Notes: generated by a model not told the origin, from the letters alone. A stretch of 18,346 bases of DNA from Endomicrobium sp. (GCA_031264895.1 JAISDI010000223.1:1-18346); one strand, 5' to 3'. Numbered from the stretch's first letter, positions 1 to 8,144 are shown. A program made the numbers and translations.

Positions 1-42
1 TATTATATTACCTGACTTCGGTCTTTTATCTCCCCCATATCT
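1..42 (+). repeat. ACCTGACTTC-type intergenic repeat, copy 1
   Basis: The core ACCTGACTTC at 10-19 is followed by CTTTTAT and a run of C's ending in CCCCCATAT. The same order (ACCTGACTTC, CTTTTAG, CCCCCATA) occurs on the minus strand at 12751-12800, just downstream of the autotransporter gene. That makes this a dispersed repeat rather than chance. Its function is unknown, and the copy may be cut by the window edge. Confidence 0.55.
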
Positions 43-73
43 TTCTTTTTATGAGTGATTTTATGGCTTTTTA

Positions 74-95
74 CTCTTTTAGGTTGAAGTCAGGT
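74..95 (-). repeat. ACCTGACTTC-type intergenic repeat, copy 2
   Basis: Read on the minus strand this gives ACCTGACTTCAACCT, inverted relative to copy 1 about 65 bp away. The first 15 bases are identical to the copy at 12751-12800; similarity beyond the core is weaker. Confidence 0.5.
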
Positions 96-182
96 GTTAA
101 GACCTCACGGGGCAGGCTACTAAGGAATAACAGCATTTCCAAGAACTTCGGACATGACGACAAAAATGATTTCACTCGTTTG

Positions 183-213
183 TCATTCCCGAAGGTTTTT
201 ATCGGGAATCCAT
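183..213 (+). repeat. Short palindromic repeat (8-bp arms, 9-nt loop)
   Basis: The layout is GTC, arm ATTCCCGA (185-192), nine-base loop, arm TCGGGAAT (202-209), then CCAT. The arms are perfectly complementary. The same layout recurs at 12651-12680 with the same arms, and at 262-294 and 18141-18172 with ATCCCCGA/TCGGGGAT arms. It resembles the REP-like or dRS3-like palindromes known from other bacteria. Confidence 0.7.
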
Positions 214-261
214 TTTGTCTTTTCGCTTTTTGTCGCCAAGCTATTTGTCTATTTAACGTGG

Positions 262-346
262 ATCAATCCCCGACAAAGACACTCGGGGATAACGACAAAG
301 GAAGAAAGATGTTTGTTAAAAAGCTCTAATGGAATTTTTGTGTTAA
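262..346 (-). repeat. Left copy of an 85-bp inverted repeat
   Basis: The reverse complement of this stretch matches 18088-18172 at 76 of 85 positions without gaps, by hand alignment. Both copies contain the palindrome ATCCCCGA-(9 nt)-TCGGGGAT (here 266-290) and, 5' of it, a segment that ends the SWIM zinc-finger gene in the right copy. On the minus strand the left copy still reads LTQKFH-stop at 346-326, with a synonymous change in the Thr codon. A stop codon lies only about nine codons upstream of that, so no gene remains. It could be the tail of a lost gene copy or an independent repeat. Confidence 0.75.
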
Positions 347-405
347 ATATAAAATAATATTTTGGTATTTCTAAAAACCCTAAAAAAGTTAAAATCAAAA
401 AGTTT

Positions 406-427
406 GTCACCCTGAATTTATTTCAGG
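406..427 (+). repeat. GTCA-type palindrome (CCTGAA/TTCAGG)
   Basis: GTCAC is followed by CCTGAA (411-416), a five-base loop and TTCAGG (422-427). The entry sequence GTCA and the palindromic design match the other short palindromes in the window, but the arms have different bases. It lies 36 bp beyond the stop of the last LPS operon gene and lacks a clear T-run, so I do not call it a terminator. Confidence 0.5.
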
Positions 428-462
428 AGCTATAGCCTTTACAGCTGTTTGGCCGCAAGGTC

Positions 463-1401
463 TTATCGTTCTAAAATGCCGGACGCTAGCGTCCTGATTT
501 CTTTTGCGGATAGTTCGGCGGCGTTGGATTTTTGGATTATTATGTGATTTTTTAAAGGCATGGGGCCTATTTGTTGCGGGTCGGTTTTTATGAAAATGCC
601 TATACATTTTGTTTTTACGGCGGCGGCAAGGTGCATGGCGCCGGAATCTGTGCCTATAAACAGCGGGCAGACAGAAAAAAATGCGGCGCTGTCTAAAATG
701 CCGTTTTCAGCGGTGAAAAGCTGCGGGCTGCATTTGCATTGTGCGGAAATTTTATTTAAATCTTCTTTTTCCCACGGTGCGCCTGTAAGGACGCATCTGT
801 ATCCTAAATCGTATAAAGAATCTATAGTTTCAACCCATATATTGACTGGGAGACATTTGTCGCGCCTTTTTTTGCTTGCGCCTGTGGAAACGGCTATAGT
901 GTTTGCTGGGGCGAGATTGTTTTTTGAAAACCATTCTTTTATATTGTTTATATTTTCTTCGGGAATATTTATTATACCTGTATAATCGGTTTGAATATTT
1001 TGAAACCCTGCAATTTTGCCTAGTTCAATATTGTTTGCAAGAGAAGGAACTCCGTTTTTTTTGGCTTTCTTTGTCAGAAGAAAAGATAATGACGAAGTTT
1101 TAAAACCTATAATCTCTTTAAAACCGGAAAAATAAGCCGCCAAAATTGAACTCGGGGATTGCGAAAAAAGAACGGCGCGGCCTGAATTTTCTTTTTTCAA
1201 AGCATTTATGCGCGTCATAAAAGATTTTTCTTTAGGTATTATTTCGTCGGCTAAGCCGCTTGAAATTAAAAGCGGAGAAAGAGAAGATTTTACAACAGAA
1301 ACAATTTTTGCGCCTGATTCTTTTTTTGCGGCCTTCAGTACCGGCAGAGAAAAAAGTAAATCGCCCAACTGGTTCATATGAATAAAAACTATTTTATCCA
1401 T
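463..1401 (-). CDS. Glycosyltransferase family 9 (heptosyltransferase-like)
   Basis: This 312-residue protein belongs to the GT9 family, which transfers heptose or related sugars from nucleotide-activated donors to the LPS core on the inner face of the cytoplasmic membrane. The N-terminus carries the family's GD signature (QLGDLLFSLP, about residues 11-20). The C-terminal donor-binding domain carries GTDSGAMHLAAA (about 250-261, including Asp252 and His257). It is last in the four-gene LPS cluster. Its ATG lies inside the end of the preceding gene (13-nt overlap), so translation is probably coupled. The sequence is divergent from WaaC and WaaF, so donor and acceptor cannot be named. The family call is firm; heptose specificity is inferred from the neighbours. 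Confidence 0.85.
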   Translation of the reverse strand: MDKIVFIHMNQLGDLLFSLPVLKAAKKESGAKIVSVVKSSLSPLLISSGLADEIIPKEKSFMTRINALKKENSGRAVLFSQSPSSILAAYFSGFKEIIGFKTSSLSFLLTKKAKKNGVPSLANNIELGKIAGFQNIQTDYTGIINIPEENINNIKEWFSKNNLAPANTIAVSTGASKKRRDKCLPVNIWVETIDSLYDLGYRCVLTGAPWEKEDLNKISAQCKCSPQLFTAENGILDSAAFFSVCPLFIGTDSGAMHLAAAVKTKCIGIFIKTDPQQIGPMPLKNHIIIQKSNAAELSAKEIRTLASGILER

Positions 1402-2330
1402 TTTTGCGCCTCTGCAAAAACTTCTTCGGGTTTTATGCCGTTTATTTCTTTTTGATTTTCTTTGTTTACAATAACGGAAAATTTTCCTATGCAGGGAGAA
1501 GTTTCATTTACGTCCGAATCGCCGAATATGAAAATTGAAGGAACGTTTAAAACCGCCGCTAAGTGCATAGATCCGGTGTCTGCGCCGACGGCAAGCGAAG
1601 ATTTTGATAAAATTGCAGCAAGCTCTTTAATATTTGTTTTACCGCAAATATCGGCGATATTATCTGACTTGATTTTTCCGTAATCATTTTTTGAGCCTAA
1701 AACAACTATGCCGTAAAACGGATATTTCTTTTTTATTAAATCAATAAGTTTTAAATAATTGCCGGCGCTCCAATCTTTGCCTTTACCGCGCGCAAAAGGC
1801 ATAAGCGCGATAAAATTTTCTTTTATGCCGGCATTATCTAAAATGTTTTTAGCTTCCCGTAATGTATTGTCATTGATTTTTACATTGACTTCGGGCGTAA
1901 ATTTTTTGCCCGTCAAAAACCGCGCCGGTTCGAGATTGCGTAAAGTTGCGTTAATATTAGCATTTTCGGGATAGGGTTCCTTTATTAAAATTGAGCTATG
2001 CTCTTTCATTCCGGGAACGCCTATTTTAATTTTGCCTTTAGCCATTTTTGCAAGCAAAGCGCTGCGCAAAAGTCCCTGTAAATCTATTATAATGTCGAAC
2101 TCGGTTTTTCTTATTTCTTTTAAAACTTTAAAAAAGCCTTTTACGCCTATGTTTCTGTCCCAAACGTATATATTGTCTATATCGGAAAAAATATCGGTAA
2201 GTTCTTCCCACTGTTTAAAAACTACCCAGCTTATGCGGCAGTCCGGATAAGCTTTTTTTAAAGCGGCGGCGCTGCCTGCCGCCTGCACAATATCGCCAAA
2301 TGAGCTTGGTTTAATTATCAGTATTTTCAT
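1389..2330 (-). CDS. Glycosyltransferase family 9 (heptosyltransferase-like)
   Basis: This 313-residue protein has the two-Rossmann GT9 layout. The N-terminal SSFGDIVQAAG motif (about residues 9-19) is the usual heptosyltransferase acceptor-side glycine/aspartate loop. The later GADTGSMHLAA (about 249-259, Asp251 and His256) is the donor-side motif. Length is close to that usual for WaaC/WaaF-type enzymes. It overlaps the upstream fusion gene by 20 nt and the downstream GT9 gene by 13 nt, the mark of a coupled operon. With the fusion protein it makes three GT9 domains in a row, consistent with sequential sugar additions to a Kdo-lipid A acceptor. Which sugar it adds cannot be told from sequence alone. 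Confidence 0.88.
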   Translation of the reverse strand: MKILIIKPSSFGDIVQAAGSAAALKKAYPDCRISWVVFKQWEELTDIFSDIDNIYVWDRNIGVKGFFKVLKEIRKTEFDIIIDLQGLLRSALLAKMAKGKIKIGVPGMKEHSSILIKEPYPENANINATLRNLEPARFLTGKKFTPEVNVKINDNTLREAKNILDNAGIKENFIALMPFARGKGKDWSAGNYLKLIDLIKKKYPFYGIVVLGSKNDYGKIKSDNIADICGKTNIKELAAILSKSSLAVGADTGSMHLAAVLNVPSIFIFGDSDVNETSPCIGKFSVIVNKENQKEINGIKPEEVFAEAQKWIK

Positions 2331-3987
2331 ATTTTTTCTTTACTTCATCGAAAACTTCCGATATTTTTATATCGTCCATGCACAAAACGTTTTTACAGTT
2401 CCTGTTTCTGCACGGCTGGCATGAAAACTGATGTTGTATAATTTTGGTTTTTCCGCCAAAAGGTCCCGTTCTTTTTGCATTTGTCGGGCCTAAAATGGCA
2501 ACAGACGGAGTTTGCAGCGCAGTTGCAATGTGCATTGGCCCCGCCTCATTTGCGATAAAAACCCTGCACAGTTTAAAAAATGCGCACAGCTCTTTTAAAG
2601 TGAGTTTTCCCGTTAAGTCGCATATTTCAACGCCTGCCTGTGAGATGATTTCTTCGTTTAACCCTTTTTCGCTGCTGCCGCCTTCTCTGCCGCCCACCAA
2701 AACGATGTCTGCGCCGAGTTCATTTTTAAGTCTTTGCGCAAGAGCGGCATATCTTTCGGGTTTCCATCTTCTTGAAAGCCATCCTCCGCCCGCGTGAATG
2801 CCGGCTATTTTTGTGACGTCGACTTTTTCAGCCGCAAGTTTTTTTCTTACGCTTTCAAAGTCGGATTCGGCTATTGATATCGGATACTCAATTTTTTCAT
2901 CGCAGCCTAAATATTTTGAAACTTCCATATGCCTTTCTATGCAGTGGGCGTGCGGGTCGTTTGATTTTATTTCTTTTGAAAAGAGCCATGACAGTTCCCT
3001 CATGCCGTTTGTAGAAGAAGAAGCAAGTTTAAATCTCGCTTTGGCAAGCCGCACAAGCATTGCGGACTTTGCAAGCCCGTGCAGGTCTATGCTTAAATCG
3101 AATTTTTGCGCTCTGAGACGGTTTTTCAGTTCTTTGTAATATGAGTAAGAACGTTTTGTTCTGTCCCAAATAAAAATATTGTCCAAAAGAGTATTGCCCT
3201 GCAAAATTTCGGCGCACCTTTCGTCTACAATCCAGCTTATTTTGGCGTGCGGGTATTTTCTTTTTAAAGCCGCAAGCACAGGAAGCGAAAAAATTATGTC
3301 GCCCAAACGGCTTGGCTGTACGATTAAAATTTTTGGGAACGGATGAAACTCAAGATATTTCGGTATTTTTTTTGTCCAGAAAATTTTGTCCGTAAACTCA
3401 AAAAGCCTAAGCATTTCTTTTTCCACTTCGATTCTTTTTGCCTCTATATCGTCTTCGGGTTTTACGTATATCGGGTTGCTCCAAATCTGAACGGTTTTTG
3501 AAAACGGTAGCGAAATATTTAGTTTATCCCACGATTTTTGAAAAATAAATCTATTTTTTGACGAACTGCATACCGCAATAACCGGCAAACCGGTTTTTTG
3601 CGCGGCATAAATTACGCCCGGCTTGACGACATGGTACGGGCCTCTCGGGCCGTCTACTGCAAATGCAAGATTATTGCCGTTTTTAGCATAACGTATAAGT
3701 TCAATCAAACCTCTTTCGCCGCCCCTGCTTGACGAACCTCTTACAACCTGATAACCGAAATATTTAAGAACTCCCGCCATTAATTCGCCGTCTTTAGATT
3801 TGCTTGCCATTATAACGATATTACTGTTTTTGCTTAAAATAAGCATTGTAAATTCGTTTCCGTGCCAAAATGAATAAACGGATTGAGAAGGATAATAATG
3901 GCTGTCGTTTAAAAGTTCAATGCGCAAAGTTTTTGCTATAACCGACGCCACAACGCCTATGATTTTTGCAAGCGTTTCTCTGTTCAT
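2311..3987 (-). CDS. Fused DUF374 acyltransferase-like and heptosyltransferase II-like protein
   Basis: This 558-residue protein joins two families. Residues 1-205 match the DUF374 lysophospholipid-acyltransferase-like family: FWHG (40-43), SKDGE (64-68), RGSSSRGG (83-90) and DGPRGP (112-117). Residues about 219-558 are a complete GT9 heptosyltransferase, with SRLGDIIFSLP near its start, NEAGPMH (480-486) and a Cys cluster (C523, C526, C531, C536) like that near the C-terminus of WaaF proteins. The two parts are normally separate genes. The frame is continuous, with no stop or shift at the junction. The ATG directly abuts the waaA stop codon, and the end overlaps the next gene. The GT9 half probably adds heptose to the LPS inner core. 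The first half could modify lipid A or the core, but its reaction is unproven. Confidence 0.85.
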   Translation of the reverse strand: MNRETLAKIIGVVASVIAKTLRIELLNDSHYYPSQSVYSFWHGNEFTMLILSKNSNIVIMASKSKDGELMAGVLKYFGYQVVRGSSSRGGERGLIELIRYAKNGNNLAFAVDGPRGPYHVVKPGVIYAAQKTGLPVIAVCSSSKNRFIFQKSWDKLNISLPFSKTVQIWSNPIYVKPEDDIEAKRIEVEKEMLRLFEFTDKIFWTKKIPKYLEFHPFPKILIVQPSRLGDIIFSLPVLAALKRKYPHAKISWIVDERCAEILQGNTLLDNIFIWDRTKRSYSYYKELKNRLRAQKFDLSIDLHGLAKSAMLVRLAKARFKLASSSTNGMRELSWLFSKEIKSNDPHAHCIERHMEVSKYLGCDEKIEYPISIAESDFESVRKKLAAEKVDVTKIAGIHAGGGWLSRRWKPERYAALAQRLKNELGADIVLVGGREGGSSEKGLNEEIISQAGVEICDLTGKLTLKELCAFFKLCRVFIANEAGPMHIATALQTPSVAILGPTNAKRTGPFGGKTKIIQHQFSCQPCRNRNCKNVLCMDDIKISEVFDEVKKKYENTDN

Positions 3988-5253
3988 TTAGTTCAGCCGC
4001 CCTTTTATCGCATTTACGGTTATGTCTACGGCGCCTTTTTGAGATTTTACGGCATGTAAAGCGCTTTCTCCGGTTTTTACAAGAAAATTTTTATTAAGTA
4101 AAAGCTTTTCAATTTTTGCCGCTATGTCTACGGCATCAAATACTGTTATGCCGCCGCCGTATTTTAACAAAATTTCGGATTCGGCCTTAAAATTATCCAT
4201 ATTTTTTCCAAACAAAACTGGTTTTGCGAAAGCCGCAGGCTCTATAGGGTTTTGCCCGCCTTTATTTACAAGAGAACCTCCGACAAAACATATATCCGAA
4301 ACAGAGTAAATGCTCTGAAGTTTCCCAAAAACGTCCACAAGGATAAATCTGTTATCGGGCTTTTTCCCTTTCAACATTTCGGAAAACAGCGAATATTTTA
4401 TTTTTTTATCGTCTAAAGTCTTTTTTACATTTTTAATTTTTGAGAGATGTCTGGGAGCGGCAAAAAAGTATATGTCAGGCATTGTTTCTTTAATTTTTAA
4501 ATACGCACGCGCAATAATTTCATCTTCGCCTTCCCTGATACTTCCGGCGGTAAAAACTTTGTCGCTGTCTGCAAGGCCAAAATCCGCGCGCGAAGATTTT
4601 ACGGCAAAATCTCTGTCGTATTTGATATTTCCGCTGACATATATTTCCGTTTTAGCGCCGGTTAAAGACATAAATCTGTCCGCGTCATCGCGGCTTCTTG
4701 CCAAAACAATATTAATAAATCCTATAAACCGTTTCCAGAAAAACTTTAAAGCATTATAAACTTTAAAAGATTTTGCGGACATTCTGCCGTTCACTGTTAT
4801 AATTTTTACTTTTTGCCTGCCGGCTGCATAAAGCATGGAAGCCCAAAGTTCCGTTTCAACCAAAACAAGCATATCAGGTTTAATGATTTTAAAAGCTTTG
4901 ATCATAAAAGGATAGAGATCAACGGGAAGTAAAGCCGTAAAATCCGCTTTTTGTATTTTTTCGGCATATTCCCTGCCGGTTTTTGTGATTGTGGTAAGCG
5001 CTATATTATATTCTTGTTTCAGGCAGTCCAAAACCGGCTCGACTGCGCGCACTTCACCAAGAGAAGAACAGTGAACCCAGACCGTTTTTTTAGATTTTGT
5101 TTTAGAGGAGTAGTCCCACAATGAAAATCGTTCGGAAATTTTATAAAAAATTTCTTTACGGTATTTCCCGCTGAAAACCAGAATAAAAAACAATGCCGGT
5201 AAAAGCAGAAGTAATAATATTATGTTGTATATGATAAGAAATATTGTTGTCAT
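3988..5253 (-). CDS. waaA: 3-deoxy-D-manno-octulosonic acid (Kdo) transferase
   Basis: WaaA (KdtA) transfers Kdo from CMP-Kdo to the lipid A precursor at the cytoplasmic membrane, the first step of LPS core assembly. The 421-residue length is normal. Residues about 3-27 form the expected N-terminal membrane anchor. WVHCSSLGEVRA (59-70) contains Glu67, matching the catalytic base known in Aquifex WaaA, and the VETELWAS segment follows. The C-terminal half has the donor-binding part, including GGSLVNKGGQNPIEPAAF. It is first of the four LPS genes, and its stop codon is immediately followed by the next ATG. I see no clear Shine-Dalgarno or strong promoter in the 61 bp between it and hsdS, so the transcription start is uncertain. 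Confidence 0.95.
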   Translation of the reverse strand: MTTIFLIIYNIILLLLLLPALFFILVFSGKYRKEIFYKISERFSLWDYSSKTKSKKTVWVHCSSLGEVRAVEPVLDCLKQEYNIALTTITKTGREYAEKIQKADFTALLPVDLYPFMIKAFKIIKPDMLVLVETELWASMLYAAGRQKVKIITVNGRMSAKSFKVYNALKFFWKRFIGFINIVLARSRDDADRFMSLTGAKTEIYVSGNIKYDRDFAVKSSRADFGLADSDKVFTAGSIREGEDEIIARAYLKIKETMPDIYFFAAPRHLSKIKNVKKTLDDKKIKYSLFSEMLKGKKPDNRFILVDVFGKLQSIYSVSDICFVGGSLVNKGGQNPIEPAAFAKPVLFGKNMDNFKAESEILLKYGGGITVFDAVDIAAKIEKLLLNKNFLVKTGESALHAVKSQKGAVDITVNAIKGRLN

Positions 5254-5314
5254 GATTTAATCAGTAGTTATGTTTATTTAAAAATCTATACGTTACTTTA
5301 TACCGCATCCAAGA

Positions 5315-6487
5315 TTAGATTCTTAGTCTTATCTTTCCGGTAAGCAGTTTTTGCATAAGTCCTTTTTTTTGTTCTTTTAACTTTTCAAGCTTATTTTTCA
5401 ATATTTCAACCTCTTTATCGGCTGTTGATAATATTTCAGCTATGGCGGTTTGTTCCGCTACTTCTGGGAATGGAATTTTAATACTTTTTAAATCAGGATA
5501 TGATATTTGCTTTCCATCTCTAATGCCAATAACGGCTATTCGCAAGTATTCCTCAATAAAAATATATAATTTAAAAAAATATCTATAAAAACTCTTATTT
5601 ATATTACATATGTTTTTTAATACTGTATATGCAGGACTTATTATTCCTTCATATTTTGAATATTCAATACCGCCTTGAAATGAACGCAAACTAATAATAA
5701 AACTATCTTTTTTTACAAATTTATAATTTTTTAAACTACCGGACGGAGACATTACTCTACCTTTCAACATGCTTCTTGGAATTACTCCAAATTCTTGTGT
5801 TGCTGATAGAAGTTCTTGCGACATGTTATTTTTCATTGTGTAATCGTTAAATACATTATCAAATCTTAACTTTTTCCATTTCCCCTTAAACCCCTTCAAC
5901 CGCTTTTTGCCTGTTAGTAACTGCTGCATTAAATACTTTTTCTGTAATTCTTTCTGTTCTATAAGTTTTTGCGTAATTTCTATTCCTCTGTCCCACGTTT
6001 CCAAAACTTTTACTATTGCTTTTTGTTCTTTGATTGACGGATAAGAAACCTTGAAATAAGAAACTTGCGGAATTGTAAGCTGTGGAACTCCTGTCATCTC
6101 ATTATAAAAGTTTATACGCGAGCAAGCATAACTCATAAACTTTGCAGAAATGTTTTGTTTAGGGATAGCCGTAATTAAGCGAACTATAGGCGTAAATTTT
6201 CCGCTTCTAAAAAATACTTTTCCTATATCTCCACGACCGGATATTGTAATAGCTTCAGATTTAACGACATAATCCGAACTATACCCGTATAATCCATTAT
6301 TTGTAAGAGCGTTTGCATATATTGGGTATTGGTGGCGTATATCTTTTATTTTTGAAAATTTATTTTTATCAACATCCCCGCCTGCCGATAAAACAAATAT
6401 TTCAGATAGGCATTTCCTAGACCAGCCCGCAGGGACGTCATAATGAGCAAAATCGCCCAATTTTTTTACTCCCCAATTATTTTTCAT
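5315..6487 (-). CDS. hsdS: Type I restriction-modification specificity subunit (HsdS)
   Basis: HsdS is the DNA-recognition subunit of type I restriction-modification enzymes; two target-recognition domains each read half of a split site. The 390 residues are full length: TRD1 about 20-150, central conserved helices about 153-199, TRD2 about 205-340, and C-terminal conserved helices 344-390. The two conserved blocks are internal repeats in register, 191 residues apart, ending in QQLLTGKKRLKG and QKLLTGKIRLRI. No hsdM or hsdR lies beside it, so in this window it is an orphan. It sits between two housekeeping operons, TRD2 is particularly AT-rich, and no Shine-Dalgarno precedes its ATG; all three suit acquisition or relocation. 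It may pair with an HsdM elsewhere in the genome. Confidence 0.93.
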   Translation of the reverse strand: MKNNWGVKKLGDFAHYDVPAGWSRKCLSEIFVLSAGGDVDKNKFSKIKDIRHQYPIYANALTNNGLYGYSSDYVVKSEAITISGRGDIGKVFFRSGKFTPIVRLITAIPKQNISAKFMSYACSRINFYNEMTGVPQLTIPQVSYFKVSYPSIKEQKAIVKVLETWDRGIEITQKLIEQKELQKKYLMQQLLTGKKRLKGFKGKWKKLRFDNVFNDYTMKNNMSQELLSATQEFGVIPRSMLKGRVMSPSGSLKNYKFVKKDSFIISLRSFQGGIEYSKYEGIISPAYTVLKNICNINKSFYRYFFKLYIFIEEYLRIAVIGIRDGKQISYPDLKSIKIPFPEVAEQTAIAEILSTADKEVEILKNKLEKLKEQKKGLMQKLLTGKIRLRI

Positions 6488-6573
6488 ATATTTTTATAAA
6501 ATTTAATTTGTTTTCTTATTTTGTAATTTGTTTTATGTTTTCTGAAGTTTTGAATTTTTTTGTATCTTTCTAG

Positions 6574-6605
6574 TTTGCGCAAGAAAACATGCTATTTTGC
6601 ACAAA
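6574..6605. repeat. Imperfect inverted repeat between hsdS and the sec operon end
   Basis: TTTGCGCAA (6574-6582) and TTGCACAAA (6597-6605) are complementary except at one position, around a 14-nt spacer. It lies just after the last gene of the minus-strand sec operon and before hsdS, so it might mark the operon's 3' end. There is no T-run directly after the stem on the minus strand, so a factor-independent terminator is not supported. Confidence 0.3.
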
Positions 6606-6626
6606 GCTCTCCGAAATTACTAACTA

Positions 6627-7202
6627 TCATTTTCTGGCTTTTCTTTTCCCAGAAGGCGTCCAGTAGAACAGTCCGCAGGTTGAATACTGCGGCGACAGTT
6701 TGCCTTCTATAACGGATATGTCGATTTTATCTGCGGGGACGACTTTTGCCGCTTCTTCGTATAAATCCGCAGGGATTTCTGCGCTTCTTGAAATATCGCA
6801 GTTTTCGTCTGCAGCTTCTGCCGCTATAAGCCTTTGCGTAAAATTTTTTGCCTGTTCCAGAGCGTCAACTGCTATGGCGGAAACTATCGTTTTTGAATGT
6901 TCGCCGAAAGCGGACTCGTTTTTTTTAAACTCTTCTTCAAGTTTTGTTCCTATAGTAATAAAAAAAACGCTCCGTGCAATCCATTTTGAAGGAGCGTCTT
7001 TTTCATAAACAAAAGAAACCGTATCTTTGGAAAAAGTATCGTAAACAACTGACGGCGCAACAAAACCGGAATAAAAATGACATGCTCTTTGTACGAATTC
7101 TTCGGTTTCAACATCCATTTCAGCCGCATTCGTAAGTTTTTTAATAACACGAATAATTTCACGTGTGCGCAAATTAACTTTGAAATTGCGTATCTTTTTC
7201 AT
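6627..7202 (-). CDS. Small protein resembling a B12-dependent methionine synthase activation domain
   Basis: This 191-residue soluble protein has no signal peptide or membrane segment. Its layout recalls the MetH activation (SAM-binding) fold seen in stand-alone form in some bacteria. FFITIGTKLEEEF (about 80-92) resembles the TIGxxLEEE strand-helix of that family. A helix with AIAVDALEQA (109-118) follows. The end, EGKLSPQYSTCGLFYW (166-181), resembles the terminal L-x-P-x-x-S-x-x-G strand. The similarity is by eye and distant. It is the last gene of the operon, 9 bp after secF, with no clear Shine-Dalgarno, so it may depend on coupling. Nothing in the context links it to methionine. If it does not bind SAM, it is simply an uncharacterised protein. 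Confidence 0.4.
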   Translation of the reverse strand: MKKIRNFKVNLRTREIIRVIKKLTNAAEMDVETEEFVQRACHFYSGFVAPSVVYDTFSKDTVSFVYEKDAPSKWIARSVFFITIGTKLEEEFKKNESAFGEHSKTIVSAIAVDALEQAKNFTQRLIAAEAADENCDISRSAEIPADLYEEAAKVVPADKIDISVIEGKLSPQYSTCGLFYWTPSGKRKARK

Positions 7203-7211
7203 TGATTATAT

Positions 7212-8144
7212 TTACTTACCGCGTACCAAACCCTGCTGTCTTGCGGCTTTTAAACGTTTACGTCTTCCCATTTCCCATTCGTATACAAGCGGAGAACAAA
7301 GGAAAATTGTGGAGTATACTCCTAAAACCGTTCCGACAACCATTATGTAAGCAAACGTATGAATGACTTCTCCGCCAAGAAAAAATAAACAGCCCGAAAC
7401 TATAAAAACCGTTACCGTAGTAACTACGGTTCTTAAAAGAACGGCATTGATACTTTTATTGATCATAGTAGCCAAATCTTCTTTTACTGACAGCCTCATA
7501 TTTTCTCTCATTCTGTCAAACAAAACTATGGTATCGTTAATTGAGTAACCCGCAATCGTAAGCAAAGCGGCAATAACCGTAAGATCGATTTCTTTATTTA
7601 CAAGAATGACCATGCCGAAAGATATTAATACGTCGTGGATAATGCCTATGACGCCGGCAACTCCCCATAAAGTGGATTTAAACCTGAACGCGACATAAAT
7701 TATTATGCCTATAAACGCGAAAAAGAAAGCGTATAATGCCTGTTTTGAAAGATATTCGCCGACGGAAGGGCCTACGTATTCGACTTTATCTACCGTCATG
7801 GCATTGCCCGGAAATTTTTCTGAAAGAGCAGTCTTGGCTTTATTTTCAAATTCTTCCTGAGATTCCACATTGTGTTTTGCTCTTATCATAATTAACTTTT
7901 CCGAAGTTTGAAGTTCGAAAGAGTCTATGCCGCCGGCTTCTAAAGCGGTTCTCACATCCTGAAGACCCACATTTTCTTCAAAAGATATTTGCATAAGCAT
8001 ACCGCCGGTAAAATCAATACCGTAATTCGGGCCGCCTCTGTAAATATACGCGCCGACGCAGATTGCAAGAATGACCAATGAAATGATAAAAGACGTGCGC
8101 CTTTTTCCTATAAAATCTATGTTGATCGAATTAATAAATTTCAC
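7212..8144 (-). CDS. secF: Protein translocase subunit SecF
   Basis: SecF works with SecD and YajC at the SecYEG channel, using the proton-motive force to pull exported proteins through. The 310 residues show the standard plan: one N-terminal membrane helix (about 18-36), the periplasmic segment starting with YGIDFTGG (41-48), and a C-terminal block of membrane helices including GYSINDTIVLFDRMREN. The start is GTG at 8144, supported by GGGGG at 8151-8155 (6-nt spacing) and by the usual SecF N-terminus. It lies 14 bp after secD. Given its length and complete motifs it should be functional. Confidence 0.96.
   Translation of the reverse strand: MKFINSINIDFIGKRRTSFIISLVILAICVGAYIYRGGPNYGIDFTGGMLMQISFEENVGLQDVRTALEAGGIDSFELQTSEKLIMIRAKHNVESQEEFENKAKTALSEKFPGNAMTVDKVEYVGPSVGEYLSKQALYAFFFAFIGIIIYVAFRFKSTLWGVAGVIGIIHDVLISFGMVILVNKEIDLTVIAALLTIAGYSINDTIVLFDRMRENMRLSVKEDLATMINKSINAVLLRTVVTTVTVFIVSGCLFFLGGEVIHTFAYIMVVGTVLGVYSTIFLCSPLVYEWEMGRRKRLKAARQQGLVRGK

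Larger units (their letters stand above)
1..462. other. Intergenic region rich in short palindromic repeats, no gene
   Basis: I see no convincing coding sequence here: the open frames are short, lack ribosome binding sites and cross the repeats. The stretch holds two copies of an ACCTGACTTC-containing repeat facing each other (10-19 and 86-95), three short palindromes (about 183-213, 262-294 and 406-427), and the left copy of an 85-bp inverted repeat (262-346). It lies downstream of the minus-strand LPS operon, whose last gene ends at 463. Confidence 0.7.

Noticed and set aside
51..357. Two short plus-strand open frames in the left intergenic region
   Set aside because: They cross the palindromic repeats, have no ribosome site and show no domain-like composition.
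481..494. Perfect 14-bp palindrome GGACGCTAGCGTCC near the end of the last LPS gene
   Set aside because: It lies inside coding sequence and has no loop or T-run. It may be chance or a protein site, but nothing supports a function.
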